Source of the DNA: Ianthella basta | Lineage: Eukaryota > Porifera > Demospongiae > Verongiida > Ianthellidae | Length of the DNA stretch: 64,000 nt | Assembly (NCBI GenBank): GCA_964019415.1 | Contig: OZ025877.1 | Coordinates: forward strand, 3,715,539 to 3,779,538 | Direction of reading: 5' to 3' | Shown: one piece after another, positions 23,817 through 36,800 of the stretch | How positions within the stretch are numbered: the first letter of the stretch is position 1 | Layout of the letters: each line of letters opens with the position of its first letter | The notes under the pieces: model-generated | Seen by the model: the letters and a program-made list of their open reading frames with translations, nothing else | Told to the model about the DNA's origin: nothing | Databases searched by the model: none | Position numbers and translations under genes: made by a program

Positions 23817-24520
23817 GCAACACTGCACTGCACATTTTATACATTCCGGTACTAGTATTTTATTGTATACCTTCCAGTGCATATACAAGAAGTATAGCAC
23901 ATAGTATTAGTTTATAATAATACAATGTACAGTAGTAGTGTCAGTTGTAAAGCTGGCATGATGTGTAAATGTAGTATTGCAATTCCCACCCATTATTAGT
24001 CAAGATATACAGTATATAAGTACTCCTCTCAATCATGATTAGTTCTACCTTTTTTAGAGAAGCAAGCAACTTGTATTCATGTTATGTTATCTCATATCAT
24101 TTGTATGAGTCCTTTCACTTCACAATGATTGTGCTGAATTTTCTCCAGTGCACTTGTGTCATACATACAGTCTGAAACATATTGAACGTTATTGCTGAAA
24201 AGCAGTGATATTTCTGTTATGTTATCATGCCTGTTCTAGCCAACTTGTAATGTGCAACGAATTCAGAGTTAGTCAGTTTCCTCGGTCACTATGCATGTGC
24301 AAGTGTCCCTGCATGTACTTACTATAGTAAACATTGTGTACAGCACTGAATTAAGTATATGACCCTGTCGTTTTCACTTGTCACTACTGTAGCTTCATAA
24401 CAACATTAGAAGGCTGCAGTTTGCTGTTTTCACTAAGTACACAATTAGAGAATTAGCCATTACAGGCAACATACGGGTGCTGTCCGAAGTAGGGTAGTGG
24501 GGTAGTGCAAGCATTATGTA
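23817..24520 (+). repeat. Third copy of ABLIM 3' UTR/flank
   Basis: Shares ordered blocks with 4268-5075 and 7515-8230 (ACAATGTACAGTAGTAGTG, TCTCAATCATGAT, TTCACTTGTCACT). The headpiece exon is missing; the Penelope insertion lies at its left end. Confidence 0.85.
24163..24272. repeat. 110-bp perfect duplicate, source copy
   Basis: Colinear with the ABLIM 3' UTR family on both sides (TACATACAGTCTG ... TTAGTCAG.TTCCTCGGTC), so this is the original position and 23563-23672 the copy. Confidence 0.9.
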
Positions 24521-24774
24521 TTGTATATCACACCAAGGAACTAGCCATTTAGGTATGGTTATATAACACCACTGTGCACCATACTGGCATAATGGGACTA
24601 CCATGTGTCTATGACCATAATTGGCAAAGTACCTACCTGTCTGCGTACTCATGCATACATAGCATTAAGACTTGCAGTAACCTTCAATGCACTGAGAAGT
24701 TAGTACAGTGTTGTCATAATCTGTGCCTGCTGCAGATCAGCCTCTTCATAGCTGTACATGTTCCTACGTGTACA

Positions 24775-24847
24775 ATGAAGACTTCTCCGGCGCCCTTGGC
24801 ACTGCTGCTAATTGTTCTGGTCCCACTGAGCACAGCGCGGTATCCCT
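24775..24847 (+). CDS. Gene B exon 1: signal peptide
   Basis: [20 protein letters not shown] then ARYP; a hydrophobic core after Lys2, donor GTGAGA, phase 1. Homologous to gene A exon 1; here the third-codon ACG of gene A is ATG. Confidence 0.85.
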
Positions 24848-27800
24848 GTGAGATTTGAGTGCAATACACAGGCCTTTGTCTTCCTGATATTGTAGAGGCT
24901 CATAGTTGCGTTGATAATACAATGATACGAGATTCTTGAGCAAGACACAACTGATAATGATAAATCAATCAAATGCAGGACGTTTCGACCCAAAGGTCTT
25001 TGTCAACTGCATACAGTCTTTGTCTTGCTGCTCGAGTACAATTCAGTAATTAGAACTAATTATATATTGTATCTCTCAGTCAGCACTGTACTGCTGTCTA
25101 TCCATGTGGATGGTGCCAAAGCAAAAGTCAGTATTATACGCTATATTACCTAGCGACCCTCGTGATAGTTCCTCATTTTGCATTGACTTCCCAGACAGCA
25201 GTATAGCTCACGCGAGCCACAGCAAATATGAGGAAACGTTTACCATGCATACATGGTTTCTTTTGGTAGGTTAGAATACTCTGTGAGTAATTTCCATGCA
25301 TATGAATGGAGTTCAGAGAGAGAGAGTGATGGAGAATGGAGTGAAGAGAGAGACAGAATGATCATGTTAAATATACTTTCTAGATCCATATAGTTCTGCA
25401 ATTTAGCCCATCATTCCATGCATAGGGCTGAAAGTACATCTGAAAATATATTAATCCAACATGGCACACAAGCACACACAGGTTTTATTGATTACTGTTG
25501 CACTGTCTTGTGTGTAATTCTGTTATGATGTCTTTTCTCTTTACAGTTTGTAATTCCTAGTCAGAATAATATTGTGTATTATCATATCTAATATTAATAG
25601 CTAGTCTTTAACATACTAGTTAAAAACAACAGGCTAATGTTACACTTGTGACCTAAACATATTCATCCCATCATTGCTGTATGAAGTTAGCTATATCTCA
25701 ACAATTGTTATTGCCATGTTATATTATCATTTTTCAAATATGCACTTTTAACCATCACACAGTTGGCCCAAGTTTCCCTGTCAACCAGTATACCGTCAGT
25801 GAAACTCAAGGTCAAGTAGGAATTCACTTGACCGCTCCTTTCCTGACTTATTACCACATCCCTTCATTTACCGGAAACATTGAAGTGGATATAATCGTAG
25901 AAGGATTGCCAAGTGATGATCCACGACAAAGTGCTGATTTTGGTACGTCCATTCTTTGAAGAAATTAATTATATAATAGTATTATTAATAGCTGTCTCAG
26001 TAGTAATAGCTGTCTCTTTCTCCTGAGCACTTTTGTTTGTCATTACAATAGTTATTAATTTAGCTTAACCAAACTAGAGATTGGGAAATTAAATGCAAGA
26101 AATTTATATCAAAGCAAAGAATTGTTCAATGTGTACGTAAGTCTAATATTATTTAACTGGTTCTTGTCTGTTTGGAGCTACATGCATTCATGCATAGCTA
26201 CCTACACCTGTCTGCTCACTAGCTATAACAATTATAGCTATAAAAACATTATTATGTGATGAGTAAATTTCAGGATCCATTACAAAAAATAATACTAACT
26301 GACCATCAGTCACAAACATCACTTAGCTATTGTCACAATTGTCACTTAGTTACACATACTAGTTATGATAACTTAAATACTTATTGATAAAAACATCAAT
26401 TAATTGGCACTGCCTGCAGCTGAAGGTAATACAAGATAATAGCATGCAAGTAAAAGACGAAACCATGCATGCTATACAGGCACAAATCACAGACTGTCAG
26501 TGCACAGTTACCGCCGTGTTGTCCACCACTTATATACTGCAAGTTGCAAACAATTTGCAGCTGTATGTTGTTTGGTAGAGAATTAACAACACTAGTGCAA
26601 GTTGTAGTGCATAGGGAGGGTAAGGCAAACTGAGGGTACATCATTCTATGAGTAATTGCATAATTATGCTAAATATTACCCTTGAAACTGGCCATTTAAG
26701 AATAAAAATTATACAAACCTGCTGTGGGTATGTGTGGCAATAGTGTTAAAATTGTATGGGTAAATGTTATTTATGACCAGTAACCTCTGATTACAATGCT
26801 TCCTTATATTATATGGCCCACCTAATTGTGGACATGTGTATAGCAATTATTGCTATTGTATGCAGCTCTGTTGCCTTCATTTCAAATTGTTATGTAATAT
26901 ACAGCGCTTATTACTACAGTTCCATGCATGATACATTCTTTGAATTCATGGACTGTACTCAAAAATAAGACATCTTTACTTAAATTGAGAAAGGTTTCTG
27001 TCTATACTGACATTTATGTGTGCAATGCCTTTCATGTAGACTGCAGCTTCAACAGTTTCATAATATGTGTTGGCAGTGAAATTAACTTTATAATATGCGA
27101 TTGTGCATGACGGTGCAATAATTTTCAGGACATATGCACCAATTATTATTGTTAAGTTATAATGCATGTATGCAGGGAAAGTTAATGTTGGTGAAGTATA
27201 CTGGCATAGATGAAGTGTATGGACATCAGTTATACTGAACAAATCTATGTGACTTTCAAGATATGTAATGTTATATGTGGGTTCTTGCCCAATGCATGTG
27301 CAGCGTCTGACTACATAACAATTGCTGAAGATTCAGGGGGTTCCAGGATATTCACAGTCTTCTTCCAGTCCAAACAATCCAATTCATCTGAACACATAAT
27401 CCAGATAGCTCATGACAACATTTTTGAGGGCAAAGAGTACATCCATTGCCGAATTGCTAAAATCCGGTTCACTGGGCAAGCAGCACAGCTATTCAGAGCT
27501 CAGGAAGGAGTGACAAACACCTCTGTGGACGTGGGCATTGAAGATGACGACAGTAAGCAAATAAACACATCTGCTGTACACATTAAATGCAGGATTGCTT
27601 TATGATACAAAATGTACACTGAACATACGTAGGCCTGCATGGTGCTTAGCTATAATTATATTATGCTGAAATTGCTATACAATTAATCTTGTAGTTGTAC
27701 AGATCAGGTGGATAGTATCACAAGTCTCAGTGACTGAGGGAGATGTATTGCATTTGACTGCTATGTCGTTTGGGATTTTTGCCAGACCCCTAGCAATTGG

Positions 27801-30800
27801 CGTAAATTGCAATTGCTCAGACTTCATTTATTCTGATGTGGAAACAGGTATGGACATAATTTAGTATAACTTTATGGCATTATAATGATATTATTATTAT
27901 TTTATTACTTATGAATTGAATTTCGCATGATTGTGCATTATGCTTTTGTGTTTGTAGCCTTACCTGGCAAAGATTTCTTCCTTACGGAGGGAGCAAGACT
28001 TCACTTCAGAGATATCTCTTCCCTTCAAAGTCGCTCTAATGAAGTACTGATTCCAATCATTAACGATGATGTTGCTGAACCAAGGAAAGTGTTTGTCTGT
28101 ATCCTTCAAAGAGATATCACAGACTCCATTCAGGTCATCGGTCCCTCTGAAGTAATCATTGAAATTGTTGACAATGATGGTGAGGCATTGTATTAAACTA
28201 ACCCTGTAAATAGCTCGCATGGCCGCCATCATAAAAACAAATCATATCATGCATGAATGAGGATATAGTAATTGAGCATGCATGCATGCATGATTCATTT
28301 TGGTTGCATGAGCAGCCTCTGAATCCAAGTATGCTGTTTGTAGTGATATTTAGTGATCTACATATCCATCTATTTGCACATGTGCATGACTGACATCACG
28401 TGCACATAATTATTTATAATGGTAAAATAACTATTAGCTATATGTTTATTTTTAGAACTCACTGTTCGATGGGCTAACGACTTCTATGAATTTCTAGAAC
28501 GGGAAAGGTTTGCAAGAGTTGAACTTGTTGTAGATGCAAAATTCGAAGCAGATGAGATTGCCGTTGTGGGGTATCCCAAGCAAATCCCAGATGGGCATTA
28601 CAATCGTATTCCATCACTTGTTGTACCTGGACCAGGATTTCCAGGTATATGCACAGTGGTACACATGTTGAGAAATTCTTCGACTTCTGCATGCTGTTCA
28701 TCCTTGGCTGTTGCTGTTACTTTCACTCAGCTTACATTGAGCGAGCAATTGTCAGAGATTATGTCCTTGGCAATGCCCAAGTGACAGGTAAATTCTCACT
28801 GATTCTGTTCTGAATTAATCACAAACTAATATTGCTTATTTATCTTGCACATTTATACATGCATAGAATCACACCCTTTTGATGTGAGGAGATCAGTCAG
28901 TGAATTTGTATTTACACCTTCCAAGGAATCTAAATTTGTGAACATTAGCCTTGTTGACGATGATGTGCTGGAGTTTGATGAGGTCTTCATTGCAGAGTTT
29001 GATTTTCCTCCATGGATTAGCAACAAATGGAACATCAGAAAAGGGATTCCCTCCTCTGCTTACATAATGATCAGAAATGATGATGGTTAGTTGTTATGTT
29101 GATCTGAGTCTAAAGTTATATTGTTATCAGTAATTGCTTTTGTAATTGCTTCGTTTTTAAGAATCATAATTATATTTACAATAATAATTGTCTCATGTAA
29201 TTAAATCAAAGGTCTGTACTTGATATGATAAAAACATCTATGCAATTAAAGTGACAAACCATCCACTTGAACTGATAATGAGAAACTACTAATGATATTG
29301 TGTCCCAACTAATAGCACTCTCATGCACGTGGCCTACAAAATATACACTGGATTTTCTCAGGAGAGCACAATTTTCTTATTAATAACTATAATAATAGAA
29401 TTGATAAAGAGTAGTGGTAGCAATAAAATGGTCCCCATCAGTGCCACAAGTATGCATACACTTTGTAGTCTAGTGCCGCCACATCGCCATTTTACTCCAA
29501 CTCCATCCTCCCAAAACACGGTCTGGGAGCTAATGCCAGCATTTTTCCTGACAGAGTCCATGAGAGAAGTTGTGATCGACAATAATATAATAACAATAAG
29601 ATATATAGGGAGGTGGTACTAGCACCTAGCCTAGTGTCACTGCCTTCCACAGAGTTGTGAATGTACCTATATATATTTCGCTTACTTTCATTCAAACTTT
29701 GAAACTGTTCTTGACACAAACACACACCTGTGACACCTGTTTGTAATTGTGTACGAGTTGTCACCACTTTATCATTGCTATTCTGTTATTATGCTATTCC
29801 ATCATTCCGTATTCTGTGTTTTGCATAATATAGCTTCTCCCAATCACATTGCTTTGAACACAAACATGTAAATTATTAGGCCATCGCAACACTATATGTG
29901 TTAGCCACTGCCCTGTCTTATAAGTGAAGCATTAATTATCATACGTAGGTCCCAACTTCCCCGGCTCCTGTCAGGAAAAGGCTGTCGTTGGCTCCAGACC
30001 GTCTTTTGGGAGGGTGGAGTGGGAGTAAAATGGTTGTCTGGTTACACGAGACTATATGACCTTTGGTGATATAAGCATTCAGTTTACGTGATGGGAATGA
30101 AAAATGTGGTATAGTGGGGCATAGGAGTAGCAACTTTGCATTCTATCAATCACATTTCTAAATAGACGTTGCGAGATATTAAGCTGACCATTTCACAATA
30201 ACTGAAACATCACCAGTGTGCCATCATCATTTATATTATGGGACAGGGAATAATATACAGTAAGGCAAAGCCAAGCCAAAAATATTATTCCTTGATGTAT
30301 AATGATTATTATCTAACTATCCCATTTATCGTGCATTTGCCAAGTAGTGTATTGTAGCCACTTTTCTTGAGATAGGTTGCTAGAGTTCTGATTGTTGTGA
30401 GGGTTGGTAGTGAAATTCCAGATATTACGTATTGTGGAGTGTTTGAGTGAGATTGTTTTCTGCCTTATTCTGATTTCTTTAGAAGTTGAGGTCAATTTCA
30501 ATCACATAAGTTACACAGTTCTTGAAAGCGATGGAGAAGTCAACATCTACTTGCGCATTTCAGGAAAGTATTTCGTTCCTCTGCATGCCATAATTGAAAT
30601 TACTGATGGAACAGCTAGAAGTGAGCAAATACAATTGTTCAATATCCTTGAGACCATGCAACTATACCATATAATTTAAACACTGAATATTACACTGTAA
30701 TCAAATTTGATTTGTCCAAAAATTTCAAGTCAAGTAATTTTTCATAATCTGCCTCTTCACAGGTCCAAGGGACTATTCCAGTGCTAAGCGCCGCAAAGTA

Positions 30801-33800
30801 ACATTCTCTCAAACTGCATTGACTGATAGGGATGCACCATCATCATTTGCACAATCTAGTCCTTTGTCCATAGTTATCACAAATGATTATCTGATGGAAA
30901 GCACAGAGTACTTTCAGGTGCGCATTGTGGAGACATCCATAACGAGTTTTGGAGCTAGGATTGGCCAACGAAGCATGGCCAATGTGACCATTTTGGATGA
31001 TGACAGTAAGTGGCATCCCTGTACACACAAGTGCTTGATTATTATTTTAATAATTATTTTAATTCCAATATTTTGAAAGAAGAAAGACCAATTTTGTGGA
31101 AGGCACAGTATCCGCCTGAAAGTACAATTTTGCTATTGTTTTGTTGCATGTTCATAATTATTTTCTTTTTAAAATCAGTCTCATACATACAGACACATAT
31201 ATACTATGCAACTTTGCTAGTTGCATTTTAGTCCATGCTTAGTACATACTGCAATCGTTCATACAAGCAAAAAATACAGGAGCAAGAACCGACAAAAGGA
31301 ACCACCAGCGAGGAAGGGAGGCTGTGCTGGTTACTTTTTAACCTTACTTCAAAGTGCCAGGAAGCTGTAGTGTAGAAAGCATTGTTGCCATTTCCAGTGT
31401 TTCACCATCTTCAATTCTTCATTTTCATGTCCATCAGCCGTAGCTCTCAAACAATACTATATGACTAGGAGGATAATTTACCCACAGTTCTATGACACCT
31501 AACAGGTAAGGCCTTTTGTGGGTTAGATAGCTCTGTGGGCCAGTCCACAAATGGAGGTTTCCCGGCCTTAGTGAGACATAGCTAGGCATAAGACACAATG
31601 TACCACATTGGTCGCTTATAGCTAATTAGTCTTCTTTTAGGTTTTGGTCCAATTGTCCTACAACAGGGTCAGATGTGTGTTCACAAGTCTAGACGGGGCA
31701 AGCTTCCTCCGATGTTAGCCAGCGTGTCATTTATAAGGACATCTGCGGTGGTTGTGCCAGTGGGCCACCATTATAATTACTTGTGGTAGCTTCTGGTGGT
31801 ATTTCTGAATTAGTGCAGAGCCTAGGCTCTAGCTGCACCACTTCAGTTCCACTCCAGAATGAAAGCATGAAGGCCATATACCTAAGCTACATTGCTGTTC
31901 TGTGCTTGTGTCAATGTATCACATGTGAGCTTACACCCCATAAAAAGTGCAGAAAGTATATGGAAGGGATAAAGATTTTATACAATAACTATACTAAGAT
32001 GTAGGGCTGGCATAAAAACAAGGAAAGGCTACTACACAGTGGATCCGGAGCATTCACCATTGTCCTTACACTGAAGAGTGTTGCACCATATACGTAGTAC
32101 CACACTCTTGCATGTAAGGACTGTGGTGAATGCTCCACTGTGTAGTAGCTTTTCCTTGTTTTTGCACTTTTAATTCCAGCCCTACTAACTTTGGCAGTTT
32201 TGTATGAAATGTTTATTCTTTTTATGTACTGTGCACCTATGTGAATGTTGATAGTATGTAATGGTACATGATACAATGTTGAGGACCACAATTCTTTATA
32301 ATTACAGCTATTCCAGTAATTTAAAAACAGTCATGTTTCCTTTTCTAACACAGTGACAGCCATATCTTATACTTATAGTATTAGTCTTTCACCAAAATTA
32401 TTGCATAAAATTATACTACGGCTACTGTTAGAAATTGGCACGTTAGAAAATGAGCCTGGATTTTTCAGAATTAAATTTGTGGTTTCCGGTCACATTCATT
32501 TGATGCCAGCTAGGAATGCAACTAACTGTTAATTCATGTTGAATTTAAGGATATCACTCAGGGAACAGTAGAGCAGCCTTGGATTGGGGCATTGCTAATT
32601 GACAGTATAATCTTTGTGATATGCACTTTTCAGGACAGTCTGGTCCAAAATTTGTCACTTGATAAATCTCAGAAACTAGTAGTGGCTGTTGACCATGTGC
32701 ATGACAGCATCATCTACTATAAGAGGCAGCAGTGATCATATTTTATATAATTATGCATATAATACCACTTTCCTACAACCTTTTGTACGTATAAATTATA
32801 ATGATTCCTACCGGCAATATATTGTAAGGTTTCTTATGAACTTTCATTTCTATAGGATCATGTGGTTCACCAAGTTCTGTATCAAATGGACAGAGCAGCT
32901 ACTCCAGGACTACTTTCAGAAGCACAGTCACGTACACATGTGACAGAGGGTACATACTGACTGCAGGTAGTTCAAGGAGAATATGTCAGTCCAATGGCCT
33001 GTGGTCAGGGAGTAATCCCATTTGTGCAAGTGAGTTGTTGGAGCAACCCTTATAACAAGAATATTATATATTTTATTATGAATGAAAATTTGCGGCTAGG
33101 GTATTTGAGTGTTTATGTATAGGTTAACCCATGGCTGCTAAGGTGTTATCGGATATAGTAGTAGGTACTATGGGCCAATTTGTATATAGCCCAGGCAACG
33201 AGACGTTCCCGCCAATTCTAGGATGCGTACAGGAGCAACAAACGGGAGAGCAGCATTGGCGCGGTGGATGGGGCTGCTGCAACAGGACATAAGCTGATCG
33301 AAACCGACAAGTGATCACGACTTCTGAAGAAGCCTCCCTTGAAGAAAAGAGAAGACCTATCTCATTAGGTAGCTGCAGGGGAGCCAGACGCACTTCACCA
33401 TACGGTAGGCAATTGAGGATGGAAACATTTACCTGAATACAAAGAAGCGACGCAACTTGGCATTGAGTACCTTTGAATATTGGCAAGAGGAATAGGAGAG
33501 CTCCAACGTGAGTAAGGCCTGTACCCTGCAGACTCGCCAGAATAGTTTTCTGCAGTGGCACTGTAGCTTAAAAGACTGTTACGTTTGTTTCATCGAGTCT
33601 CAGAGTGACGATGGAAATCCGTGGCCTGACTTAGGTTCAAACTAGCAGCTGCTGTATCTCCGACCTATTGGCTGGACTTCATCAATAGACATAGCAAGGA
33701 CCCATTAGTAAATACAAGCATTCAAATCTTGTGCATTTCTGCATACATTACATAAGCATCGTTATGGTGTAAGCTTACCTAACTAACATCTCCTGCGAGG

Positions 33801-36800
33801 AACAGCTCCAAATACAACAACGGTAGCATGACCCACCAGCCAATAATGACGGAGACAAACAAATCATGGCACTACCACTTAGGGTAGCCTTTTCAGACAG
33901 TCGTATCCGTCTCCAGGCAAGAAGTAACATGTTCATCCTCATTCAGATTGCTATGTAGATCAATATGTGGACTTGTCAACATGGACACTTGAAGCCCTTG
34001 CAAGCCCAACATTCTAATGCATCTTGATGTATCTTTCAGGCCATAGCTATCCACATCTATCTAAGCTATTGAACATACATGGGGAAATTGCTAGCAAGTA
34101 GTTCCAGTTCAGGGCGTCCCAGGGCCCCATGACTTATTAGCTCACAATACTTGTTCAACAGCATATTATGGCAGAGTTCTTTTAAGCTTCATCAATAGAC
34201 ATGCTCCCAATATTGAGTTATGACAATTTTGCTATGAATGTACGTTATACACCTGTATAAAAATAGTTCATCAGACCAGTTGCACTGTGCATGCTTCAGG
34301 ATCATTTGTGCACATCTTACTTCTGCTTTATGCACAGTCTGATCTTAGCTGATTATTGTACAATTTAGCAGAGAATGACAGTTCACGCATCTATTAGCCA
34401 TTTAGATTCTGTACATTCCACGATATTGCACTCAAACTATTGCAAAGTTTTCATAATGACATAATAGTGCCTACACACAGCTTGCTAGCTAATTATAGAT
34501 GCATTATAATTATAATAATGTTTCTACCATTATAATTATACACATACACATACATCTGTCATAGAAATATAGGCAGTGAGCATGCCTTACTGAGCACAGT
34601 TATGACTAGCTTGCTTTGATCTTCATCATTGTTTCTGTGAAATATGTTATAGGCTAAAGTAACAAGCCAACTTTGACAAAATTTAAAATTATGAATATTT
34701 CTGTAAAGTATTTGAATATGGGATTGGATAATTCTAATGACAGGGTTAACTACTGTAACTGAAATTAAATAAATAAATAATAATAATATATATGCTGCTA
34801 AATTCTTCCTACAGTAGATCTGCACTAAAACATGCAGTAGCACAAAAAATGGGGCACAGTTACCTGTGCTCGCATGCAAGTCATAGTAAAATGTGTAAAG
34901 AAATTCTTCTAATCTATTATTCAGGGTCCTGTGGCATCCCAAGCTCCTTATCACATGGACAGACATATTACGTTGGTACCACTGTTGGTAGTACCGTAAC
35001 TTACACCTGTCATGCAGGGTACAAACTGATAGCCGGTAGTTCAATTAGGAGATGCCTGTCATATGGCCTCTGGTCAGGAATTCATCCTATTTGTATCAGT
35101 GAGTTATTACAAGCTGTGTGAGATGCTGAAAATAATAATATGTAAATGAGTGATACTTCGATAATGATTATTCTATAAATATTCTGTATAACATTCTATA
35201 GCATTAATGCACCATCATGTATTATCGCTATTATATAATCATTAGAAATCACAATAAGAAAACAATTAATTTTAGTCAATTAAATCAATTAAATCTATAA
35301 CATTTTAAATCTATTCCTAACAAAATTTCATTGATTTTTGTAATACCCATTACACTACTTTCTATTATTGGTTTTGAACACTTGATTCTTTATTGTTTAT
35401 CTGACTCAGTTCAAACATAGCATACTGTATATAAGTCTGTTGCGGAGCTGTAAGGAATGCAAAAGTCTTACTAAGGAAAAATTCACCTCTTCATATTCTT
35501 GAAAATGATCTCCTTCTCTTTGCATGTGTAGTACATCATAGAGAAAACAGCCCTGCCATGCCGTATATAATCATTCCTTTGAGATACATGCCATACACTC
35601 TTGTTCCATTCTATTATCTAGCGTCCTGTGGCACCCCGAGCTCCCTGTCAAATGGAGTGAGACATTATGATGGCACTACTGTTGGGAGCACAGTCTCTTA
35701 TACCTGTTACGCAGGGTACATTAGGAGTGCAGGTAATTCTAGTAGGACTTGTCAATCAAATGGCCTGTGGTCAGGGAGCCACCCTACTTGTACCAGTGAG
35801 TTATTACAAAATGTATCAGATCAGCTGATGCTTTTGGCTCATATATACGGTGTATGTTTTACTCCAATTTATAATAATATTATTATCTCTAGGGTCCTGT
35901 GGCACGCCAAGCTCCTTGTCAAATGGAGTGAGACATTATGCTGGTACCACAGTTGGGAGTATAGTCACTTACACCTGTAACACAGGGTACATTAGGACTG
36001 CAGGCAGCTCTCGTAGGAGGTGTCATTCATATGGTGTGTGGACAGGGAGTCATCCAACTTGTACCAGTGAGTGATTGATTCATAAGGAGGAGTTAATGTA
36101 ATCTACTCATCTGCTAGATAATTTATGGACAGTTTGTTGCTAGATGTGGGATGGTACAAATCAGCAATAATTTATGGAATAGTGCTACTTATGGAAAGGC
36201 ATATAGCCCCTAAGTAATTTTTGCTGTATATCATCATGATTATGCTGCATTGTAGTGCTGACAATGAATGTATGGCTGTCTATGAAGGGAAGGAGGTGGT
36301 TGAATTCAAGGGAATTGTAGTGCTAGTCCTATATGAGCCAGCAAAAGTAACTGCCTGTGGGGAAGGGGCTGTACAGTGCACTGCGCTAACCATGATTCCG
36401 AAATAGCATGTGATGGAGTCATAATTATATTGCATCTTTTCAAGGGTCCTGTGGTACCCCCAGCTCTTTATCAAATGGATGGAGAAGTTACTCTGGTACC
36501 ACTGTTGGGAGCACAGTGAACTACACCTGCTACACAGGGTACATTAGGACTGCAGGCAGCTCTAGTAGGAGATGTCAGTCATATGGTGTATGGTCAGGAA
36601 GTCATCCAACTTGTACAAGTGAGTGTGTCTGAAAACAGAATACCTCACTTGTAGTATCCTGCATTCATATCACTGTATGTGCGAACTGTTCATCGCAGAG
36701 TTTAGTGTGCATGCAATGTTATAAATGGTTGACAGTTTTCTGGGTGTCAGGTATATATATATATATAATTATAGTTGTAGTTTCCTTGGTTTGGACTCTT

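Noticed and set aside
33124..33561. 145-codon minus-strand ORF
   Set aside because: No recognisable family; probably part of a decayed repeat inside a gene B intron.
34559..35044. 161-codon minus-strand ORF
   Set aside because: It runs antisense through a clear sushi exon, has no motif and resembles a chance opening.
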